From KBS50 sp042434095 (GTDB taxonomy: Bacteria > Actinomycetota > Actinomycetes > Mycobacteriales > Micromonosporaceae), in the NCBI RefSeq assembly GCF_042434095.1, contig NZ_JBHLUE010000017.1, positions 62,001 to 126,000 on the forward strand: a stretch of 64,000 bases of DNA. Direction: 5' to 3'. A program made the position numbers and the translations under genes. Below are positions 7,836 to 16,305 of the stretch, piece by piece. Below the pieces are notes generated by a model, which saw only the letters and a program-made list of their open reading frames with translations, did not search any database and was not told where the DNA came from. The number at the start of each line of letters is the position of its first letter. Position 1 is the stretch's first letter.

Positions 7836-8146
7836 CGCCGTTCCGCCGCCGGTGCGAACCGATCGGCACCGCCAGCGAATTCTACTCGGCCGTACGCGTG
7901 GCCGCCCGGTGCCGGCGTTACGCCGCGGACGGGTGTGACGGAACGAATGAGCTGTGACGGATGTGGCCGGCGATGCTCCCGTACCGATTCTGCCCGGTCA
8001 TTGTGATCTCGACGCCTTCGGCCGGATGTGGCCCTCGATCAATCGGATAAACCAACGCCCGAAATCAATCTGGGCAGGCGGTGGAAAACCGGCGGTCTTT
8101 CCTTCTCCGACGCGACCCCCGTCACTGTTTTAGCAGCTGGGTGGGG
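7836..8146. other. intergenic stretch without recognised gene
   Basis: Just over 300 bases, less GC-rich than the surroundings, between the membrane protein start and the riboswitch promoter. I see no convincing ORF, RNA or repeat. It must hold the promoter of the minus-strand gene. Confidence 0.5.
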
Positions 8147-8175
8147 TTGGCAGGAATAAGAGGGGCCAGTAGTGT
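8147..8175 (+). promoter_or_regulatory. sigma70/HrdB-type promoter of the riboswitch leader
   Basis: A -35 box TTGGCA (8147-8152), a 17-bp spacer and a -10 box TAGTGT (8170-8175) predict a start near 8181-8183. That is just ahead of the conserved riboswitch 5' strand, so promoter and aptamer support each other. Confidence 0.65.
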
Positions 8176-8198
8176 CGTCGCGTCTGGCCGGTGTGCAG

Positions 8199-8356
8199 GT
8201 CGCCGATCCGGGGACCGCCGGCGCAGATCCGCTTAGTCGTTCACACGAGCCGGGGACCCAATTATTTCGGGGTGAATCCATGGGCATCGCGCCCGTGGTA
8301 GGGCGATCTTTCCCGCCCGAATCCGTCAGCTAACCCGGTAGGCGGTTGTGGAAGGA
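8199..8356 (+). ncRNA. c-di-AMP riboswitch (ydaO/yuaA type)
   Basis: The sequence carries the family's conserved blocks in order: GTCGCCGATCCGGGGA, then CCGGGGACCCA, then GGGGTGAATCC, then CCCGAATCCGTCAGCTAACC and the closing GGTAGGCGG. The 5' CGCC..CCGG strand can pair with the 3' CCGG..GGCG strand as P1, as in the Thermoanaerobacter ydaO aptamer. In actinobacteria this class binds c-di-AMP and usually switches off cell-wall hydrolase genes. Here it is the only aptamer-like leader before the C39-like secreted peptidase gene. Confidence 0.93.
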
Positions 8357-8364
8357 GAACGTTG

Positions 8365-8454
8365 GTGCACCGCTCGCCCCCGCGGGTTCCCCCGATCCTG
8401 ATCGCTGTGTCCGCGTCCGTGTCCGAGACCGCTCCGGCCGGAGTGGCGTCCTGA
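8365..8454 (+). CDS. possible 29-codon leader ORF after the riboswitch
   Basis: A GTG at 8365 is preceded by GGAAGGAGA (8350s) and opens a 29-codon frame ending TGA at 8452-8454, starting MHRSPPRVPPILIAVS. It begins within 10 nt of the riboswitch and ends 261 nt before the peptidase gene, in the same phase. It could be a translated leader peptide, a remnant of an earlier gene start, or an SD-like part of the expression platform. There is no homology to lean on. Confidence 0.35.
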   Translation: MHRSPPRVPPILIAVSASVSETAPAGVAS

Positions 8455-8715
8455 TCCGAGGCTGATCCGCCGAGCCAGCTACCCGACGCGAACACGGCTG
8501 TTCCACCCCCGCGGCGGCGCTCCCCCCGGACCCCCGCAACTCTGACCTCCCGCCGCCGGCCATCCGGTCCGCGGGACGTTCGAACCGAGCCAATCGAGGT
8601 CCGCCCCGGGCACCGTCGCGTGCCCGTGCCGGCCCCGGTCGCACGCGTTTCCGGTACGTGGTCCCGGCGGGGCCGCCGACCCACCCCCGGGTCGGCACGT
8701 CCCCTGGAGGAATCC
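8455..8715 (+). other. long untranslated leader before the peptidase gene
   Basis: 261 bases of mixed sequence between the short leader ORF and the peptidase start. No ORF, clear terminator hairpin or second promoter was recognised. If the riboswitch acts by early termination, its terminator should be here or within the aptamer's 3' side. Confidence 0.4.
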
Positions 8716-9540
8716 GTGAACCATCCCCGTCCCCAGTTCCCCAACGCGCTGCGCCGGCCCCTTGGCCGGGTCGCCCTGCTCGCCGGCGGCGTCGCCGTCG
8801 CGGCCGCCGTGACCGGCGTGTCCGTGACCCTGGCCGGCGGAGCGCCGAACCCGCCCGGCTCGTCGACCGTGGCGGCGGCCGAGATCGCCGCCCCCACCAG
8901 CGCGGCGGCCGCCCCCAGCGCCAGCCAGCCCGGCGCCCCCGCCTCCTCGGCGGCGCCCGCGCCCACGACTCCGGCCAGCAAGCCGGCGCCGAGCACGGCC
9001 GCGCCCAAGCCGAAGCCGAAGCCCAAGCCGCCCGCGGCCAGGTCGTTGAAGTACGACTACGAGGCCCAGATCACGGGCTGGTACTGCGGCCCGGCGGCCA
9101 CCCGGATCGCGCTCACCGTGGCCGGCCTGCACCCCAGCCAGGACGCCGTGGCGGCGGCGCTGAACACCACCGAGAACGGCACCGACTCGGCCGAGGACAC
9201 CACCCGGGTGCTCAACCGGCTGATCAAGACCGACTTCTACTCCACCCGCGAGTTCGCCGGCACGCCGACGTCCGCTCAGGTCGGCCGGCTGCGGACCGAC
9301 GTGGTGCAGGCGATCACGAGCGGCCACGCCGTCGTGGCCAACATCGTGGGCAGCCAGGTGGACACCGAAGGTGGCTGGCACTACTACGACGGTGGCCACT
9401 ACCTGACCGTGGTGGGCTACAAGGACAACGGCCGGACGATCAAGATCGCCGACCCGGCGTACGTCAACGGCCAGAGCGAGTACTGGATGGACACCACCGA
9501 CTTCGCCAACTGGATGGCCAGTCGCGGCTACTCCGCCTGA
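8716..9540 (+). CDS. secreted C39-like cysteine peptidase
   Basis: Predicted extracellular papain-fold peptidase of the C39-like (peptidase_C39_2) type. The GTG start at 8716 has TGGAGG 5 nt upstream. The 274-aa product has a signal/anchor helix (residues ~18-42), a Pro/Ala/Ser linker with KPKPKPKPP (to ~108), then the catalytic domain. This carries Cys124 in GWYCGPAATR, His228 in GGHYLTVVGY and Asp246 in IADPAYVNG. The family is often found cleaving cell-wall or secreted peptides; the substrate is unknown. Control by the upstream c-di-AMP riboswitch ties it to wall turnover or osmotic state. Confidence 0.88.
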   Translation: MNHPRPQFPNALRRPLGRVALLAGGVAVAAAVTGVSVTLAGGAPNPPGSSTVAAAEIAAPTSAAAAPSASQPGAPASSAAPAPTTPASKPAPSTAAPKPKPKPKPPAARSLKYDYEAQITGWYCGPAATRIALTVAGLHPSQDAVAAALNTTENGTDSAEDTTRVLNRLIKTDFYSTREFAGTPTSAQVGRLRTDVVQAITSGHAVVANIVGSQVDTEGGWHYYDGGHYLTVVGYKDNGRTIKIADPAYVNGQSEYWMDTTDFANWMASRGYSA

Positions 9541-9579
9541 ACCTCCCCGACCCGCCCTCCCGCCGCCCCCTGCGTCGAT

Positions 9580-9627
9580 CATGGGCTTACCGCGGCGCCG
9601 AACTCGACAGCTCGCGGTAAGCCCATG
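9580..9627. terminator. inverted repeat after the peptidase gene
   Basis: Perfect 15-bp arms (9580-9594 and 9613-9627, CATGGGCTTACCGCG and complement) with an 18-nt loop, 40 nt past the stop. It is preceded by TCGAT like the other long hairpins in the window. A terminator role is inferred. Confidence 0.65.
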
Positions 9628-9708
9628 GCCCGTCCCAGCGGAGGTGCTCTCGGCGCCGGGCGGCACCCTGGTCCGTGCCGGACCAGCGGATCATGCTTGG
9701 ATACCGAT

Positions 9709-10377
9709 ATGTCTGTTCAGCGTGGCGTGAGTCCCGCCGGCGGCCGGCGGCCGGGTCCGAGCGGCGGCCCGGCGCCAGCGGCCGGAGCTGGACGGTGGGT
9801 GTCGGTGGCGAGCCTGCCCGCGCTGGCCCGGGCGTTGCTCAGCGAGGACCTCGGGGGCCGGGATGAGGTGCCCCGGCACGTCGCCGACCGGGTCAGCACG
9901 GAGGCCCGCCGGTGGGCGGAGCACGGGTTCGGCGCCGAGGACGTACGGCCGTGGCTGGACCTGCCGCCGGACGCCGCCGCCTACCTGGCCGAGCGCGGCG
10001 TCTCGCCCCGGGTGCTGGACCTCCCGGTCTCGCTGGCGCCCGCGCCCATGGCGCTCAAGCTGGCCATCACCAGCGGACGGCTCCCGGTCGAGCGGGCGTA
10101 CGAGCTGCTGGTGGCCACCGGCGAGCACCGGCCGGCCATGGCGCCGGCGTCGGGGGCGCCGTTCGGCGACGCCGCCCGCACCGTGCCGAACGCCAACGCC
10201 ATCAGCGCCGCGCCGGGGACGGGCGGCACGCGTGGAGCGCCCACCCGGGACGCCACCGGCGGCGTACCGGCCGCGCCGGCCTGGTCGGGCGAGCCCGATC
10301 GGGAACGGCAGCCGGGAGAGCGGCGTCGGACGCCGGTGGCACCGGTGATCTTCTCGCACGGAACGCCCGAAGGTTAG
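9709..10377 (+). CDS. conserved-looking hypothetical protein
   Basis: Not recognised. The ATG at 9709 has no clear SD. Residues ~30-150 look like a folded, mostly helical cytoplasmic domain (VSVASLPALARALLSEDLGG, WLDLPPDAAAYLAERGVSPR), followed by ~75 residues of Gly/Ala/Pro/Arg-rich, probably disordered sequence. There is no signal peptide or membrane helix. The gene stands between a riboswitch-controlled peptidase and an App1-type phosphatase, with no evident functional link. Confidence 0.6.
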   Translation: MSVQRGVSPAGGRRPGPSGGPAPAAGAGRWVSVASLPALARALLSEDLGGRDEVPRHVADRVSTEARRWAEHGFGAEDVRPWLDLPPDAAAYLAERGVSPRVLDLPVSLAPAPMALKLAITSGRLPVERAYELLVATGEHRPAMAPASGAPFGDAARTVPNANAISAAPGTGGTRGAPTRDATGGVPAAPAWSGEPDRERQPGERRRTPVAPVIFSHGTPEG

Positions 10378-10489
10378 GCGGCGCCGCCCGCCGGCCCGAA
10401 GTGAGCCGGGGGATCCCTTTTCCTCGCCTTCCGGGGCGGTCGAGGCCCCCTGTTAACCCGCCGGATGTGCCGGAGCCGCTGGTCTGTGG

Positions 10490-10495
10490 CAGGGT
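10490..10495 (+). promoter_or_regulatory. -10-like box next to the phosphatase start
   Basis: CAGGGT ends 6 nt before the GTG at 10502 with no SD between, similar to the TAnnnT-start spacing of other genes here. The first base deviates from consensus. Confidence 0.25.
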
Positions 10496-10501
10496 GGCAG
10501 C

Positions 10502-11548
10502 GTGTCGCTCACTCCCGTCGGCGAGGCGGTCGTACCGAGCCGGCTGCACCGCGCGGCGCGCATCGAGGATGCCGTCCATCAGGTGGTCGCGCGGCGGTTG
10601 CAGCGCCGGGGCTGGCGTCCCCAGATCGTGGCCTACACCGGGTACGGCGGGTGCGACTGGGCCCGCGTGATGGGCCGGGTGGTGCTGGGCCGGATCGAGT
10701 CCCGGCCGGATCGCCGGCCCGAGTCGGTGCGCGGCTGGCGCAGCTTTGCCAGCCTGCCGGCCAAGCACACGCCGGTGGTCATCGAGGCCGGCGGGCGCCG
10801 GCACGAGGCGCAGACCGACCGTAGCGGGTTCATCGACGTACGCGTCGATGGCCGGTTCTCCTCGGGCTGGACGACCGTCCGGATCAGCACGGCCGACGCC
10901 GACCCGGTGGAGGCGCCGATCCGGACCATCGATCCGGAGGTCCGGTTCGGCATCCTCTCCGACATCGACGACACGGTCATGGTCACGGCCCTGCCCCGAC
11001 CGCTGCTGGCGGCCTGGAACACCTTCGTGCTGGACGAGCACGCCCGGATGGCCGTGCCCGGGATGGCGGTGCTGTTCGAGCGGTTGGCCACGGCGCACCC
11101 GGGCGCGCCGGTGTTCTACCTGTCGACCGGCGCCTGGAACGTCGCGCCGACGCTCAGCCGCTTCCTCTCCCGGCACCTCTACCCGGCCGGGCCGCTGCTG
11201 CTCACCGACTGGGGGCCCACGGCCGACCGGTGGTTCCGCAGCGGCCGCGAGCACAAGCGGGCCACGCTGGCCCGGCTGGCGCGGGAGTTTCCGGACGTCC
11301 GGTGGCTGCTGGTGGGTGACGACGGGCAGCACGACCAAGAGATCTACGCGGAATTCGCCGCCGCGCATCCGCAGAACGTGGCAGGCGTGGCGATCCGCCG
11401 GCTGTCCCCGACCCAGGCCGTGCTGGCCGGCGCGTTCCCCACCCCGCCCGGCCATCCCGCCGACAGCGGGCCGGACGGCCAGCGCTGGCTGTCGGCCCCG
11501 GACGGCGCGGGCCTGTTCCGCCTGCTGCACCGCGCCGGCCTGGTCTGA
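10502..11548 (+). CDS. App1-family (DUF2183) phosphatase
   Basis: A 348-aa cytoplasmic protein of the App1/DUF2183 family, whose yeast member is a phosphatidate phosphatase with a HAD-like catalytic site. The HAD-type motif SDIDDTVM (Asp154, Asp156) lies in the middle. The family signatures FYLSTGAWN and WLLVGDDGQHDQEIY follow at ~residues 206-290. The N-terminal ~145 residues form a beta-rich domain with GYGGCDWARVMGRVVLG, also typical. The GTG start is the first in frame. Bacterial substrates are unproven. Confidence 0.85.
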   Translation: MSLTPVGEAVVPSRLHRAARIEDAVHQVVARRLQRRGWRPQIVAYTGYGGCDWARVMGRVVLGRIESRPDRRPESVRGWRSFASLPAKHTPVVIEAGGRRHEAQTDRSGFIDVRVDGRFSSGWTTVRISTADADPVEAPIRTIDPEVRFGILSDIDDTVMVTALPRPLLAAWNTFVLDEHARMAVPGMAVLFERLATAHPGAPVFYLSTGAWNVAPTLSRFLSRHLYPAGPLLLTDWGPTADRWFRSGREHKRATLARLAREFPDVRWLLVGDDGQHDQEIYAEFAAAHPQNVAGVAIRRLSPTQAVLAGAFPTPPGHPADSGPDGQRWLSAPDGAGLFRLLHRAGLV

Positions 11549-11591
11549 GCGGGCGCGCGGGGCCGGCCTGGTCTGAGCGGGCGCGCGCGGG
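11534..11591. repeat. 28-bp tandem duplication across a stop codon
   Basis: The segment GCCGGCCTGGTCTGAGCGGG plus eight bases occurs twice in a row. The phosphatase stop TGA (11546-11548) is in the first copy. The duplication is a recent-looking slippage event; removing it would leave the protein unchanged. Confidence 0.8.
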
Positions 11592-11637
11592 GCGGCCTTC
11601 GCTGGCGAGGGCGAGGCCGCCGGCAGGGACGGCCGGG

Positions 11638-12138
11638 TCAGGTGAGGGCCAGCAGCACCGCCTGGCCGTTCGAAGCGGCCGCCTCGTAGAACCGGCGCAG
11701 TTCGGCCAGGTTCGGCATGAGGTAGCTGTCGAGCTCCTCGACGCCGTTGGCCCAGATGGCCGGGTAGATGTCGGCGGCCGACATGGCCTGCGGGTCGAAC
11801 CGGGCGCGTAGCGTCTGGACGTCCACCGCGCCGAGCGCGCCGGCGATGGTGCGCACGGCGTCCGGGCGCACCAGCCGGGCCGGGCCGTAGCCGTTGTCCT
11901 CCCCGACCTCCTCGCCGCCGAGGATCGCCGCGCCGGCCCCGTCGCCGATCTCCCAGGCGGTGCCGGTGAGCAGGTAGTGGATGCCGTGCCAGGACTTGTC
12001 CAGGTCGAGCTCGGGTTCGGCCGCCTCGTCGTCGTCGTCGCCGTACAGCAGCGTATCGACCTCCGCCGGGTCCGCGAGCACCGCTGCGAGCTCGACGGCA
12101 TCGCGCGGGGCTGCGGTGCCCGGCGCGATGCCGGGCAC
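11638..12138 (-). CDS. DUF1877 (YfbM-like) protein
   Basis: A 166-aa protein with hallmarks of DUF1877: LDLDKSWHGIHYLLTG near the middle, then GYGPARLVRP, and a C-terminal helical part (YPAIWANGVEELDSYLMPNL). Function is unknown for the family. The GTG start at 12138 lies 27 nt after the MMPL gene stop, so it may be the last gene of that operon. The N-terminus (MPGIAPGTAAPRDAVELAAV) is a little unlike the usual MG(M/I) start, and its first codons form an inverted repeat (GTGCCCGGC/GCCGGGCAC), so the exact start is uncertain. Confidence 0.75.
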   Translation of the reverse strand: MPGIAPGTAAPRDAVELAAVLADPAEVDTLLYGDDDDEAAEPELDLDKSWHGIHYLLTGTAWEIGDGAGAAILGGEEVGEDNGYGPARLVRPDAVRTIAGALGAVDVQTLRARFDPQAMSAADIYPAIWANGVEELDSYLMPNLAELRRFYEAAASNGQAVLLALT

Positions 12139-12165
12139 CGCAGCTGCCTCATCCGTGCCGACCGG

Positions 12166-14310
12166 CTAGGGGATCATCGCCGGCGCCGTCCGCGAAGCCT
12201 CGTCGACGGCGGGCCGTACGTCCGTCTCGAGCCGCACCCTCGGCATCCGGCGCTCCAACCAGCGGGGCAGCCACCAGTTGTACCGCCCGAGCAGTTCCAT
12301 CGAGGCCGGCAGCAGGACCAGCCGCACGACGGTGGCGTCCACGGCCACGGCGGCGGCCAGTCCGAGCCCGAGCTGCTTGACCCCCAGGTCTGCGCCGAGC
12401 ATCACGGACAGGAACACCACGATCATGATGGCCGCCGCCGCGCTGATCACCCGCGCGCTGCGGGTCAGCCCGTCCCGTACCGCGCGCCGGGTGTCCCCGG
12501 TCAGGTCGTACGCCTCCCGGATGCGAGAGACCAGGAACACCTCGTAGTCCATCGACAGTCCGAACAACACCGGGAACATGATCAGCGGCACCCATGCGGT
12601 GACCGGCATGGTGGTGGGGAAGTTCAGCGCGCCGCCCAGCCAGCCCCACTGCACGACGGCGACCAGCACCCCGAACGACGCCCCGATGGACAGCAGGTTC
12701 AACAGGCCCGCCTTGAGCGCGAGCAGGAGCGACCGGAAGATCACGATCAGCAGCAGCAGGGAGAGCGCGACCACCACGACGATCACCAGCGGCAGCCGGC
12801 GAGCGGTCAGTTCGGCGAAGTCGATGGTGGCCGCCGCCGCCCCGCCGATGAGGACCGGTTGGCCCGGGGTGGCCGCCCGGAGCCGGTGCACCAGGTCGAT
12901 CGTGGCCGGATCCTGGGTCCCGGTGTCCGGTCGCACGGCGAGGACCGCGACGGCCCCGTCGGGACTACGTCGGGGCGGGCTCACCGACGCCACCCCGGGC
13001 TGTGCGGCGAGGGTTCGCGCGACGCCCTCCGGATCGCCCCCGGGCAGGGTGATCACCGCCGAGAGGGTGGCGTCGAAGCCCGCCCCGAAGCCGTCGGCCA
13101 GGATCTGGTGCGCCCGGTATGCGCTGGTGTCCCGCGGCTGGGTGCTGGCGTCCGGCGTGCCGAGCCGCAGCGCGAACACCGGCGCGGCCAGCACGAGCAG
13201 GACCAGCGAGGCCAGCACGGTGGCCAGCACCGGCCGCCGAGCCACCGTGCCGGCCCAGCGCGCCGACCACGGATTGGCCGAGGCGCGTCGCCGGTGCACC
13301 GACAACCGGTCGATCCGGGCACCGATCAGGCCGAGCAGGGCCGGTAGCAGGGTCACGGCGGCGAGCATGGTCGCCGCGACGGTGGCCGCGGCGCCCACCG
13401 CGAGGCCGCGCATGAAGTCCAGCCCGGTGAGCAGCAGGCCGGCCAGCCCCACCACCACCGTGCCGCCGGCGAACAGCACCGCCCGGCCCGCCGAGGACGT
13501 CGCGGTCACCACCGCCTCCCGCGGGGCCTGACCGGCGGCCAGCGCCTCCCGGTAGCGGGTGACGATGAACAGGGCGTAGTCGACGCCGATTCCCAGACCG
13601 ATCATGCTGGCCAGCACCGGAGCGAATCCCGGGACCGGCAGGACGTTGCCCAGCAGCGCCATGGCGGACAGCCCGATCGCGATGCCGAAGAGCGCGGTGA
13701 CGATCGGCAGCGCCATCGCCAGGACCGAGCCGAAGGCGATCAGCAGGACCACCGCCGCGGCCAGCAGCCCCACCCCGTCGGCGGCGCCCCCGCCGGGCGT
13801 CTCGACCGCGTCCACCGCCGCGCCGTCGAGGGCGAACGTGACACCGTCGCCGCTGGCTGCCCGTACCCGGTCGAGCAGGGCCGTCGTCTCGGCCGGCGGC
13901 ATGTCCTCGGACGGCACGGTGAGGGTTGCGACGGCGTAGCCGGTCCGGCGGTCCGCCGAGACCTGACCCGGCGAGTCGTACGGGGTGGCGACCCGGCCGA
14001 CGTGCGGCGCCGCGTCGAGCGCCGTCACCAGATCGGTGACCCGACGCCGGACGGCGGGGTCGTCGAGGCCGGCGTCGGCGCGGACGGCCAGCGTGACGGT
14101 GTCGCCGGCCAGATCGGGCAGGTGCTGCCGGACGAGGTGCTGCGCGGCTCCGGACTGGGTGGTGGAGTCGCTGAAGTCGTCGGTGGTCGGACCGCCGAAC
14201 CGGGCGCCGAGCAGCACCGCGAGCACGGTCAGGGCGAGCCAGGCGAGCAGGACCGGCAACCGGTGCCGGTGGCAGGCCGCGGCGAGGCGGGAAAGCCAGC
14301 TGTTTTCCAT
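12166..14310 (-). CDS. MMPL/RND-family exporter
   Basis: A 714-aa inner-membrane transporter of the MMPL family (HAE2-type RND), using the proton gradient to export lipids or hydrophobic compounds. It has two repeats of one N-terminal helix, a ~130-residue extracytoplasmic domain and five or six helices. Telling blocks include GLGIGVDYALFIVTRYREAL in the first half and FGLSMDYEVFLVSRIREAYD in the second, each with the conserved D-Y pair in a helix. The length matches typical actinobacterial MMPL proteins. It follows the two-component genes on the same strand (69 nt gap), so they may control it. Confidence 0.92.
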   Translation of the reverse strand: MENSWLSRLAAACHRHRLPVLLAWLALTVLAVLLGARFGGPTTDDFSDSTTQSGAAQHLVRQHLPDLAGDTVTLAVRADAGLDDPAVRRRVTDLVTALDAAPHVGRVATPYDSPGQVSADRRTGYAVATLTVPSEDMPPAETTALLDRVRAASGDGVTFALDGAAVDAVETPGGGAADGVGLLAAAVVLLIAFGSVLAMALPIVTALFGIAIGLSAMALLGNVLPVPGFAPVLASMIGLGIGVDYALFIVTRYREALAAGQAPREAVVTATSSAGRAVLFAGGTVVVGLAGLLLTGLDFMRGLAVGAAATVAATMLAAVTLLPALLGLIGARIDRLSVHRRRASANPWSARWAGTVARRPVLATVLASLVLLVLAAPVFALRLGTPDASTQPRDTSAYRAHQILADGFGAGFDATLSAVITLPGGDPEGVARTLAAQPGVASVSPPRRSPDGAVAVLAVRPDTGTQDPATIDLVHRLRAATPGQPVLIGGAAAATIDFAELTARRLPLVIVVVVALSLLLLIVIFRSLLLALKAGLLNLLSIGASFGVLVAVVQWGWLGGALNFPTTMPVTAWVPLIMFPVLFGLSMDYEVFLVSRIREAYDLTGDTRRAVRDGLTRSARVISAAAAIMIVVFLSVMLGADLGVKQLGLGLAAAVAVDATVVRLVLLPASMELLGRYNWWLPRWLERRMPRVRLETDVRPAVDEASRTAPAMIP

Positions 14311-14379
14311 GCCCCCGATCGTGCTGGCGGCGCCCGGCCCGGGCGGCCCACCGGCGGAGACTCTTCGCCGGTCCAGCTG

Positions 14380-15072
14380 CTACCGCGGCGTACTCCCAGG
14401 GTGGTACGCGTCCGGGTCAGCCAGGCCGGTCCGGTACGCGAAGACCACCAGCTGCGCCCGGTCCCGCGCGGCCACCTTCGCCATTGCCCGCGCCACATGG
14501 GTCTTGGCGGTGAGCGGGCTGACCACCAGCCGGGCGGCGATCTCCTCGTTGCTCAGGCCGGCGGCGACCAGGGCGACGACCTCCCGCTCCCGGGCGGTCA
14601 GCGCGGCCACCTCCGGCGGGGTACGTCTCGGGGCGGGCGCCGGCTCCGCCCGTACCGACCGGTGGATCACCGCCCGGGTGACGGCCGGCGACAGCAGCGC
14701 GTCGCCCCGCGCGACGATCCGCAACGCCCGCAGCAGCTCGTCGGGCTCGGCGTCCTTGACCAGGAAACCGCTGGCGCCGGAGCGCAGCGCCGCGAACACG
14801 TCGTCCTCCTCGACGAAGGTGGTCAGCACCACCACCCGGACCGAGGAGAGCCGGTGGTCCTCGGTGATCCGCCGGGTGGCCGTCACCCCGTCGACGTCCG
14901 GCATCCGCAGGTCCATGAGGACGATGTCCGGTCGCAGCTCGCGGGACAGCGCGACGGCCTCGCCCCCGTTGGCGGCCTCACCGATCACCTCGATGTCGGG
15001 GGCGTCCTCCAGCAGCGACCGCAAACCGGCCCGGATCAGCCCCTGGTCGTCGGCCAGCAGTACCCGGATCAG
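14380..15072 (-). CDS. NarL/LuxR-type response regulator, CTG start likely
   Basis: Transcriptional response regulator of 230 aa: receiver domain (residues 1-~120, acidic pair Asp8-Asp9, phosphoacceptor Asp54 in VLMDLRMPD, Lys in FLVKD) and a C-terminal LuxR helix-turn-helix (LTAREREVVALVAAGLSNEE). No ATG, GTG or TTG precedes the conserved first strand IRVLLADDQ. The codon where the family usually has Met is CTG (15072-15070). It overlaps the kinase stop as CTGA, with AGGGAGG 4 nt upstream. An internal TTG at 15024 would remove the acidic pair, so CTG initiation with coupling is the best reading. Confidence 0.9.
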   Translation of the reverse strand: MIRVLLADDQGLIRAGLRSLLEDAPDIEVIGEAANGGEAVALSRELRPDIVLMDLRMPDVDGVTATRRITEDHRLSSVRVVVLTTFVEEDDVFAALRSGASGFLVKDAEPDELLRALRIVARGDALLSPAVTRAVIHRSVRAEPAPAPRRTPPEVAALTAREREVVALVAAGLSNEEIAARLVVSPLTAKTHVARAMAKVAARDRAQLVVFAYRTGLADPDAYHPGSTPR

Positions 15073-16244
15073 GATTCCTCCCTGGGAAGCTCGGCCCGGA
15101 CGGTGAAGCCGCCCGCGGGGTTGGGGCCGGCGTGCAGACTACCGCCCACCGCCTCGACGCGGTGCCGCATTCCGGCCAGGCCGCGACCCCCGCCGGGGCC
15201 GGCGGGCTCCGCGGCGGCCCCCACGCCGTCGTCGGTCACCTCGATCGTGAGCGACCCGGGCGTGGCCCGCAGCCGCACCTCGGCCCGCGCCGCCGGGCCG
15301 GCGTGCCGCAGCACGTTGGTCAGGGACTCCTGCAGGACCCGGTACGCGGCATGGTCGACCTGCCGGGGCAGGACCGTTCCCTCGTCGAGCCGGTCGGGCG
15401 CTTCGACCCGGAGCCCGGCGGCGCCGACCGCCGTCAGCAGGTCGGGCAGCCGGTGCAGGCCGGCGTCGCGGGAACCGACCGGTTCGGCGGCACCGTCGTG
15501 CAGGGCCTCCAGGGTGCCCCGCAGCTCGGTGAGCGCGGCCTTGCCGGTGCTCCGGATGGCGGTGAGCGCCTCGCGGACCCGTTCCGCATCCCGGTCCACC
15601 AGGCGCAGCGCCGCCGCGGACTGCACGGTGATGGTGGCGATCGCGTGCCCCACCGTGTCGTGCACCTCGCGCGCGATCCGCAGGCGTTCCTCGGTGACCC
15701 GACGCGCCGCGTCGCTTTCCCGGTCCCGTTCGACCGCGGCCAGGCGTTGCCGCACCTCGGCGGCGTATGCCCGCCTGCTGCGCACCAGGGCGCCCAGCAG
15801 CATCGCCACCACGACCACCGCGACCTGCGGCAGGAACACCGACGCGGTGTCCAGGGCCGGCAGGCCGTGCCGGACGCTGACGTCGGCCCCGGCGGCGAGG
15901 AAGAAGGCCGGAACGGGCATGGCCGGCCACACGTGGCCGAGGAGCGTCGCGGCGTACAGCGGCGCGGCCAGCACCAGCGCCGGCGGGAAGCCCGGGTAAC
16001 CCACCGCGTAGAAGACCAGCAACGCCGCGCCTACCAGGTACAGCGCGGCCAGCGGGTGCCGGCGGCGGGCCAGCAGCGGCGCCGCCATCGCGACCCCGAG
16101 GGCGTACGCGAACCAGTTACGGGGCGACGCTCCCGCCTCCCGGCCGGTCGTGATCGCGAACTCGGCGACGGCCAGCACGCCGAGCACGACCGCGAGGTCG
16201 GCGATCCGCCCGCGCCCTACCGCCCCGATCCGGTGCACGGGCAC
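15069..16244 (-). CDS. two-component sensor histidine kinase (NarL-partner type)
   Basis: A 391-aa membrane kinase of the HisKA_3 class. Residues ~15-155 hold five or six membrane helices with almost no extracytoplasmic domain, so it probably senses within the membrane. A coiled linker leads to the phosphorylation motif AREVHDTVGHAIATITVQ (His195). The C-terminal HATPase domain has the EVTDDGVGAA N/G box and a GGRGLAGMRHRVEAVGG lid. It shares 4 bases with its response regulator gene, a clear cognate pair. The annotated GTG start at 16244 has an in-frame GTG alternative two codons on. Confidence 0.92.
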   Translation of the reverse strand: MPVHRIGAVGRGRIADLAVVLGVLAVAEFAITTGREAGASPRNWFAYALGVAMAAPLLARRRHPLAALYLVGAALLVFYAVGYPGFPPALVLAAPLYAATLLGHVWPAMPVPAFFLAAGADVSVRHGLPALDTASVFLPQVAVVVVAMLLGALVRSRRAYAAEVRQRLAAVERDRESDAARRVTEERLRIAREVHDTVGHAIATITVQSAAALRLVDRDAERVREALTAIRSTGKAALTELRGTLEALHDGAAEPVGSRDAGLHRLPDLLTAVGAAGLRVEAPDRLDEGTVLPRQVDHAAYRVLQESLTNVLRHAGPAARAEVRLRATPGSLTIEVTDDGVGAAAEPAGPGGGRGLAGMRHRVEAVGGSLHAGPNPAGGFTVRAELPREES

Positions 16245-16305
16245 ACCCTACGCACATCCGCTCCCGCCGCGGCCTGCCGCCGGGCGCCGATCGTCTGCCG
16301 TCCGG

